Shown: positions 58,086-64,000 of the stretch, piece by piece
Layout of the letters: every line of letters starts with the position of its first letter
Position numbering within the stretch: position 1 is the first letter of the stretch
Origin: Flavobacteriaceae bacterium
Lineage (GTDB): Bacteria > Bacteroidota > Bacteroidia > Flavobacteriales > Flavobacteriaceae
Direction: 5' to 3'
Assembly: GCA_016764435.1 (NCBI GenBank)
Contig: JAESRX010000007.1
Span: forward strand, 179,545 to 243,544
Length of the DNA: 64,000 bases
The notes under the pieces: model-generated
What the model was told of the DNA's origin: nothing
The model's input: the letters and a program-made list of their open reading frames with translations, nothing else
The model's database searches: none
Translations under genes and position numbers: made by a program

Positions 58086-59105
58086 TTAGTCCACTTTTAC
58101 TCGGTTTTCTCGATTTGCCAATTCCCAGGCAGTAAAGAAGATCAATTTTGTGCGCTTTTCTAAGACTTCAAAGTTTATTTTATCGACGGTGTCGCTTTCT
58201 CTATGGTAGTCCTTATGTGTTCCATTAAAATAGAAAATAATAGGGATTCCATTTTTAGCAAAGTTATAATGATCAGATCTGTAGTAAAAGCGATTGGGAT
58301 CCTCTGGGGCATCAAATTTATAATCCAAACTTAAGTGGGTGTATTTTTTGTTGACGTATTCTGAAACTGATTTTAATTCTTTACTTAGTTTTCCAGAACC
58401 GATGACATACACAAAATTTGGAGTTGTTTTATGGGCGTCATCTACACGTCCGATCATATCAATGTTCAAATTTGTAACTGTATTCTTTAAAGGAAAAATA
58501 GGGTTTTGGACATAATATTTAGAGCCGAATAGCCCTATTTCTTCTCCTGTTACATGTAGGAATAATAAAGAGCGTCTAGGACCTTTTCCCTTGGAGACAG
58601 CAATTTTAAATGCTTGGGCTATTTCCATAATAGCAACTGTTCCAGAACCATCATCATCAGCACCATTGTATATTTTTCTACCTCTAACTCCCAAGTGATC
58701 GTAGTGAGCAGAAATGACGATAATCTCTTCTTTTTTATCGGTACCTTCTATAAAGGCCAATACATTTTCAGAGTCGTCATCAGAACGGCCTCTAAAAAAA
58801 TCTTTAGGGATGGGTTGAAAATAGGTCCCATTAGATAACGGACTTAGTATGTTGTTCGTTGAATAAAAATCACGAATGTAATTGGCTGCTTTTTTTTGCC
58901 CTTCAGTACCAGTTTTTCTTCCTTCAAATTCGTCAGAAGCAATTTTGTTTAAGTGATTTTTTAGGTCTGTGATCGTAATAGAGCTTGCAAACACCTTATT
59001 TGAAGAAGTTTCTATTAAAGTAGGTTTTGATTTGCTGTCGTGTAGGTGTTTTGTACTACAACTGAAAATAAGTGTCGTTATAATGCTGTATAAGAGGAGT
59101 TTCAT
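58086..59105 (-). CDS. M28-family metallopeptidase, lipoprotein
   Basis: VISAHYDHLGVRGRKIYNGADDDGSGTVAIMEIAQAF, FLHVTGEEIGLFGSKYY. The more plausible start is MKLLLYSIITTLIFSCS at 59105, not the track start at 59165. Confidence 0.92.
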   Translation of the reverse strand: MKLLLYSIITTLIFSCSTKHLHDSKSKPTLIETSSNKVFASSITITDLKNHLNKIASDEFEGRKTGTEGQKKAANYIRDFYSTNNILSPLSNGTYFQPIPKDFFRGRSDDDSENVLAFIEGTDKKEEIIVISAHYDHLGVRGRKIYNGADDDGSGTVAIMEIAQAFKIAVSKGKGPRRSLLFLHVTGEEIGLFGSKYYVQNPIFPLKNTVTNLNIDMIGRVDDAHKTTPNFVYVIGSGKLSKELKSVSEYVNKKYTHLSLDYKFDAPEDPNRFYYRSDHYNFAKNGIPIIFYFNGTHKDYHRESDTVDKINFEVLEKRTKLIFFTAWELANRENRVKVD

Positions 59106-59372
59106 TGGGTGGTTTTTGTTGTTTTGATTGGTCTTTTGATCACGTATATAATATAGTATATACATGAACGGTTATGTGCTTGTTATTGCTTTGTTAAAAA
59201 GTCAAAGATATAAAATATATACGAGAGCTTTTAAATTCGTCATTCCAATGTTCATTGTTAGAAGCTGTTTTCAGGTGTTATTTACATAGAATATGTGTTT
59301 GATTTAGAGAGAGGAGGTGTCTAAATCTCGTAGCAATCCACTGTAATTGTTAGGCGTACGTATATTTATTTT

Positions 59373-59402
59373 TTGATTTTTCTTTAAATTTGTCTATATT
59401 TG
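59373..59402 (+). promoter_or_regulatory. Predicted Bacteroidota-type promoter
   Basis: TTG (59373-59375), N19, TATATTTG (59395-59402). Confidence 0.6.
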
Positions 59403-60156
59403 CAATCGAATTCAATAATTGTATTTAAAATAAAATAGTCAATCGAAATTTATATAATTGAATTTCATTGATGTTGAGATAGATACGTTGTTAATTCTAA
59501 AATTCAGTGGGCCTATGAAGTCACTGTTACCCCAAATTTTATTGTTTTAAAAGTTCAAAAATAGTTAACTAAGGTTAATTTATTGAGCAACGACCAACAG
59601 TACAGTACACATCAAATATCATAAGATATTTGGATGTATTTATACAAGGTGTCAATTTTCTTATTACTCAAAGTTAAGTTGTGATAGTTTTATATTAGAA
59701 ACTAAATGACCGGATAAACTGTACTTATAGATGAATATATTGGAGGATTTCCTTTTTTAATGCTTACTGAATGTATTTAGGAGGCTTAGTTAACAGGTGA
59801 AAATGCCAAAATGTAGAAGATAATTGGTTGTTTTTTTGAAAATGATATAGGGTTTCTAGTCATCACGATAATTGTATTGATATGTCCTTCGTTGCCAAAA
59901 AACTGTTGGTATTTGAAGGTATGCATCTTTTAGTATTGGCATTGCTAAAATTGATCGTTTTGAAGCGACGTGAAATGTATTTTTGATAGAGATATTTTTG
60001 GATGAGTTTAGAATTTGAAAACTAGTTTAGTTCCTGTATGGGTAACATCTCTGAAATAATAAAATAAAGAATAATATAATTTAGTAAAAATAATAACCAA
60101 TTGGCATCTACAATCCCTCTTGTAGTATGCTACCTATAAATATAAAAAATTAGGGT

Positions 60157-63100
60157 ATGAAGCATAATTACTTTTCAAGTTCATTTTTATCAATAATGAA
60201 CAGCAATTTTTCAAGAAGCGTATGTGTCTGGCTATTTTTCAGCTTGATGGTATCGGGTGTACAGGCGCAATGTCTCAATGGGTTTTATGATGATGTTCAG
60301 TATGTCACCGGGGGTGGTGCGGCTGGAAGTTTGTATGGCCCACCGGATGGTGAAGGTGTAATAAACTGGGCACGTTTGGTAACAGTACCTGCGGTATCTT
60401 TTAATGAAACCTTTACTACTGGAGCCACTATTATTATTACTGCAAGGGCTTATGGAGCTACGGCCTACGGGATGTCTTTTTTAGTGTCATTTAGTACGGA
60501 TGGCATCGTTTTTACGACGCCATCCTTAGTAGAACACACATTTGTAGTTGGTGATGTTGTTAATTTTCAGCAATTTACATATACCTTGACTTCCGCTGAA
60601 AATGCTGCGTATTCTCATTTGAAAATAATAGGTGCTTCTAGTAGTGGAGTGGAGTCTTATGTTTATACAGAAGTTGATGCAGTCAGAGTGAGTACCTCTG
60701 TTTGTTATACGTGTTCTGCTGGAGCAGCAGCCCCCGTTTTATCATTCAATTCTGGTCCGTCGGGTGAATCATTTACATTTGATCTAACCACCGTAACTTC
60801 TAATATGGGACCTAATGGAGCCGTTCTTTCTTGGCATACAGATACTCCCGTATCTAGTTCTAATGCTGTGGTAAATTGGAGTGAAGCACCCATAGGGGTT
60901 TATTACGCAGCGTTTTATCATGCAGCTACAGGTTGTTATAGTTATTATACCTCCATTTTTAATGTGGTAGCAGATTTTGATGAAGATGGGATTCCTGATA
61001 TTGTTGATTTAGATGATGATAACGATGGGATTCTAGACATTATTGAATGTCCAGCACCTGATTTATTAATAAATGGTAATTTTGATTATTCAGACATAGA
61101 ACTTCCTGGAAAGTTACCTTCACATGATGGACTTTCTGAGTTTCAATCACATTTGAATGGTGTTTATTTTAATGGAGGTTCCACTCCTGGTGAGTATCAA
61201 AATTGGGATTTTACTATAGGGACACCCGATTGGTCTGAAGCCCAGTACCTAGCAGGGTCCAGTAATGCTGATCCTAGAACTGGTGAAGATTATAAGATTA
61301 ATATAAAAGAATCTGACAATGGAGGAGGATTTTTAATTTTTTCACTAGCGAATGAATCTGTAAAAAATAATATTACAGGGTTGACCGTTGGAAAACAATA
61401 TATCCTTGAATTTGAAATGGGAACCTTGCCTAATTATGGCTATTCTGGTACGGTTGGATATGACTATGACATCCATTATGTTCGCTTTGGCTTTCTGAAT
61501 AGTCCTAGTGGAACAGGGGTGAACTTATTGTTTCAAACACCACTGGACGCAACTGCGTATACTGAGTTTTATACCGATCCTACGCCAATACATGATTTTT
61601 CTGAAAGTCCGGATCAGACCATGGTATACAATCCTCACTGGAAAAAATATAGAATTGTTTTTGAAGCAACAGCCACGGCTGCTACTTATGAGTTTTACCT
61701 TGAAAACGCTACCGTGGTGGTTGTAGATGGGTTTAGTTTGATAGAGGTGCCTGATGCTTGTATTAGACATCAGGATACAGACTCGGATGGTGATGGTTGC
61801 CCTGACGCCGAAGAAGCAGGGAGTGTAGGCACTGGGTCGGTTGGTGAAAATGGATTATATGACATGTTAGAAACTTTCGTGGATTCAGGAATTCTTGCGA
61901 TAGACATAGATCTTATAAAGCCTTATGACAGTACCGATACTTCTGAGTGTGCTGACCCCTGTACGTATAATGCAGTTTTAGGGACTCCGACTATTAATGA
62001 TCCCGATGGTGATGGAATTAATAATGTATGTGACTTAGATGATGATAATGACGGGATAGTCGATAGTGAAGAAAATATATTGAATACAAATCCTGATATT
62101 GATGCTGATGGAGATGGTGTTCCTCTATATTTAGATGATGATGACAATGATGCGTCTGTTGGAGATGTTAATATGCTTATAGAAAATGGATTTGATACCG
62201 ATAATGATGGCCTTGCAAATCACTTGGACCTAGATGCTGATAATGATGGAATTTATGATGTTATTGAAGCGGGAGGAATAGACCTGAATTCAGACGGGAA
62301 AGCAGATGATCTCGATGGTGTTTATTCCGATACGGGGGGGATTCCTGATACTGCTAATTTTGGTCTAGACCCTATTAATACCGTAGATGAAACTGCTTCG
62401 AATTTTTTAAATATAGATAGCGATGGTGATTCCTGTTTTGATACAAATGAAGCCTATAATAATGCTTCGACTGATACAAATTCTGACGGTACTTTTGCGG
62501 GACTCATAACCAATACAGAGATTGATGTATACGGCTTGGTCGTAGGTGCATCTTATGTGACTCCGTCAAATAGTTATACTACGGTAGATTATAAAAATTC
62601 AGTGTGTTATGTGGAGTATTGTACTGAAGATGCTGGAATAGATACTGATAATGATGGGGTCAACGATATTTGTGATCTGGACATTGATAATGATGGAATT
62701 TTAAATTCGGAAGAAGCTTGTCATAGTTTACACTGGGGAACAGCTCCTTTAACATGGGTGGCAGGAGAAGATGTAGGGAGCATTACTATTCCCGGAACTA
62801 TAGAAATGTCCATTGAAATAACAACGACAGCCTTAGGGAATTTAGATATTTATGGAGGGACTAATGTGGATCTTGCTGGTACGGGAATACTCGGAGGTAT
62901 CGATGATTTAGCCGTGTATTTTGATCCAGATGACAATCAAGGAAGTTCTCCTGTTCAAATTAAAATAGATTTTTCTGAAAAAATGTATAATTTGAATTTT
63001 AAAATCTCAGATATTGATGGGGGACACCTAGGGAAAAGAAGAGATAAAATTACAATTACATCTGATATTGGAAATCCCGTATTGAAAAAAGTTAGTGACA

Positions 63101-64000
63101 GCTATTCTTCTTTTACAATAACTAATAATACAGCAACAGGGATTCCTTTTATTAGTTCTGACAATGATGATGTGGGAACGGTATTAGTGATTGTACCAAA
63201 TGGAGCTAAAACAATTACGATTCTGTATGAAGAAGAAGGAGAGATTAGTGACCCTAATGGTAGAGGGATAGGGATATTGGGTGATTTAAATTATTGTTTA
63301 GATACCGATAATGATGGAGTTCCTGATGCAAATGACCTTGACTCCGATGGGGATTCTTGTAACGATGTTATTGAGTCTGGTGGAATTGACGCTAATAATG
63401 ACGGTATTTTAGATGGAACTGGTTTTGATACCGATGGTTTGATTATTGAAGGTATTGGTGGTTATGTTACTACAGAAGGAAATGAAAGGATGGCAACTCG
63501 TATTACGATGGGTGTGGTTCCTTCTAATCAAGTGGGGTCTCCCGGAGATGCAACTATTTTTGTGGTAAACCTTACTTCCGAAACAGCCACTAGTTATACT
63601 TCTGGGACGCCAAGTTTTGATATGCTTGGGAATGCAAATTCAGGGATTAAATACCAATGGTATATTGGTGATCCAGATGCAGGAGGGATAATTTTAACAA
63701 ACGGAGGTGTGTATACGACTGTAGAGACCGCAACGTTAAATATTAGTGATGTTGCAACTTTAGGAGGGACAGAATATTGTGTCTTAATTACGCATGATTC
63801 AAATGTGTGTATTCGTGAAATAAGATGTGCTACCTTGTCGGTATTAGATGCTGTTGAAGATGATTTCACCACAACACCACTTACAGGAGGAGATAGCACG
63901 ACAGACATTACGGACAATGACACCTTGGACGGAACAGCTGTTGTTATTGGCACAGAACCAGGAGAAATAACACTGTCAGGAGTTACAGTTCCGAGTGAAT
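60157..64000 (+). CDS. Giant secreted surface protein with DxDxDG (thrombospondin type-3-like) Ca-binding repeats, 3' truncated by window
   Basis: Open frame from ATG 60157 to the window end. Signal peptide SVCVWLFFSLMVSGVQAQ; repeats DFDEDGIPDIVDLDDDNDGILD, DPDGDGINNVCDLDDDNDGIVDSEE, DTDNDGVNDICDLDIDNDGILNSEE. Not in the ORF track because it has no stop in the window. Confidence 0.93.
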   Translation, partial: MKHNYFSSSFLSIMNSNFSRSVCVWLFFSLMVSGVQAQCLNGFYDDVQYVTGGGAAGSLYGPPDGEGVINWARLVTVPAVSFNETFTTGATIIITARAYGATAYGMSFLVSFSTDGIVFTTPSLVEHTFVVGDVVNFQQFTYTLTSAENAAYSHLKIIGASSSGVESYVYTEVDAVRVSTSVCYTCSAGAAAPVLSFNSGPSGESFTFDLTTVTSNMGPNGAVLSWHTDTPVSSSNAVVNWSEAPIGVYYAAFYHAATGCYSYYTSIFNVVADFDEDGIPDIVDLDDDNDGILDIIECPAPDLLINGNFDYSDIELPGKLPSHDGLSEFQSHLNGVYFNGGSTPGEYQNWDFTIGTPDWSEAQYLAGSSNADPRTGEDYKINIKESDNGGGFLIFSLANESVKNNITGLTVGKQYILEFEMGTLPNYGYSGTVGYDYDIHYVRFGFLNSPSGTGVNLLFQTPLDATAYTEFYTDPTPIHDFSESPDQTMVYNPHWKKYRIVFEATATAATYEFYLENATVVVVDGFSLIEVPDACIRHQDTDSDGDGCPDAEEAGSVGTGSVGENGLYDMLETFVDSGILAIDIDLIKPYDSTDTSECADPCTYNAVLGTPTINDPDGDGINNVCDLDDDNDGIVDSEENILNTNPDIDADGDGVPLYLDDDDNDASVGDVNMLIENGFDTDNDGLANHLDLDADNDGIYDVIEAGGIDLNSDGKADDLDGVYSDTGGIPDTANFGLDPINTVDETASNFLNIDSDGDSCFDTNEAYNNASTDTNSDGTFAGLITNTEIDVYGLVVGASYVTPSNSYTTVDYKNSVCYVEYCTEDAGIDTDNDGVNDICDLDIDNDGILNSEEACHSLHWGTAPLTWVAGEDVGSITIPGTIEMSIEITTTALGNLDIYGGTNVDLAGTGILGGIDDLAVYFDPDDNQGSSPVQIKIDFSEKMYNLNFKISDIDGGHLGKRRDKITITSDIGNPVLKKVSDSYSSFTITNNTATGIPFISSDNDDVGTVLVIVPNGAKTITILYEEEGEISDPNGRGIGILGDLNYCLDTDNDGVPDANDLDSDGDSCNDVIESGGIDANNDGILDGTGFDTDGLIIEGIGGYVTTEGNERMATRITMGVVPSNQVGSPGDATIFVVNLTSETATSYTSGTPSFDMLGNANSGIKYQWYIGDPDAGGIILTNGGVYTTVETATLNISDVATLGGTEYCVLITHDSNVCIREIRCATLSVLDAVEDDFTTTPLTGGDSTTDITDNDTLDGTAVVIGTEPGEITLSGVTVPSE

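Noticed and set aside
60970-63430. Repeated GATGATAATGATGGNAT-like DNA considered as a tandem DNA repeat or CRISPR-like array
   Set aside because: Periodicity is explained by the coding of DxDxDG repeats; spacing is irregular and the frame is open.
63594-63953. 119-aa minus-strand ORF (and 60705-60893, 61525-61770, 61923-62147)
   Set aside because: All are antisense to the giant repeat protein frame and reflect its repetitive codon pattern.

Overview
The window is AT-rich chromosomal DNA with features of a marine-type Flavobacteriaceae (Bacteroidota) genome: TTG-N19-TAnnTTTG promoters, DUF5606/DUF1573/DUF3276/DUF5916 families, and a cyclophilin-FKBP fusion. Most of it is conserved housekeeping content: pnt transhydrogenase, murB, valS, mazG/def/ruvX/dapD, CCA-adding enzyme, MsbA-type ABC exporters, phosphosugar mutase, fsa, sucC, nusB/yajC/ybbR/coaE, a two-component system and holA. 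A small set of surface-glycan genes sits around dapD. I also find an SRP (4.5S) RNA gene with a matching promoter, and several hairpin terminators. Two edge-truncated genes are missing from the ORF track: a conserved unknown protein at the left edge (minus strand), and at the right edge the start of a giant secreted protein rich in Ca-binding DxDxDG (thrombospondin type-3-like) repeats. I saw no tRNA, rRNA, CRISPR array, phage or intact IS element, and no convincing new defence or mobile system. The best leads are the giant surface protein with its ~750-nt leader, a structured intergenic element near 29.3 kb, an HsdR-N-like protein divergent from holA, a pseudo-dihydroorotase, a Cys-paired repeat/OmpA protein, and operator-like repeats.
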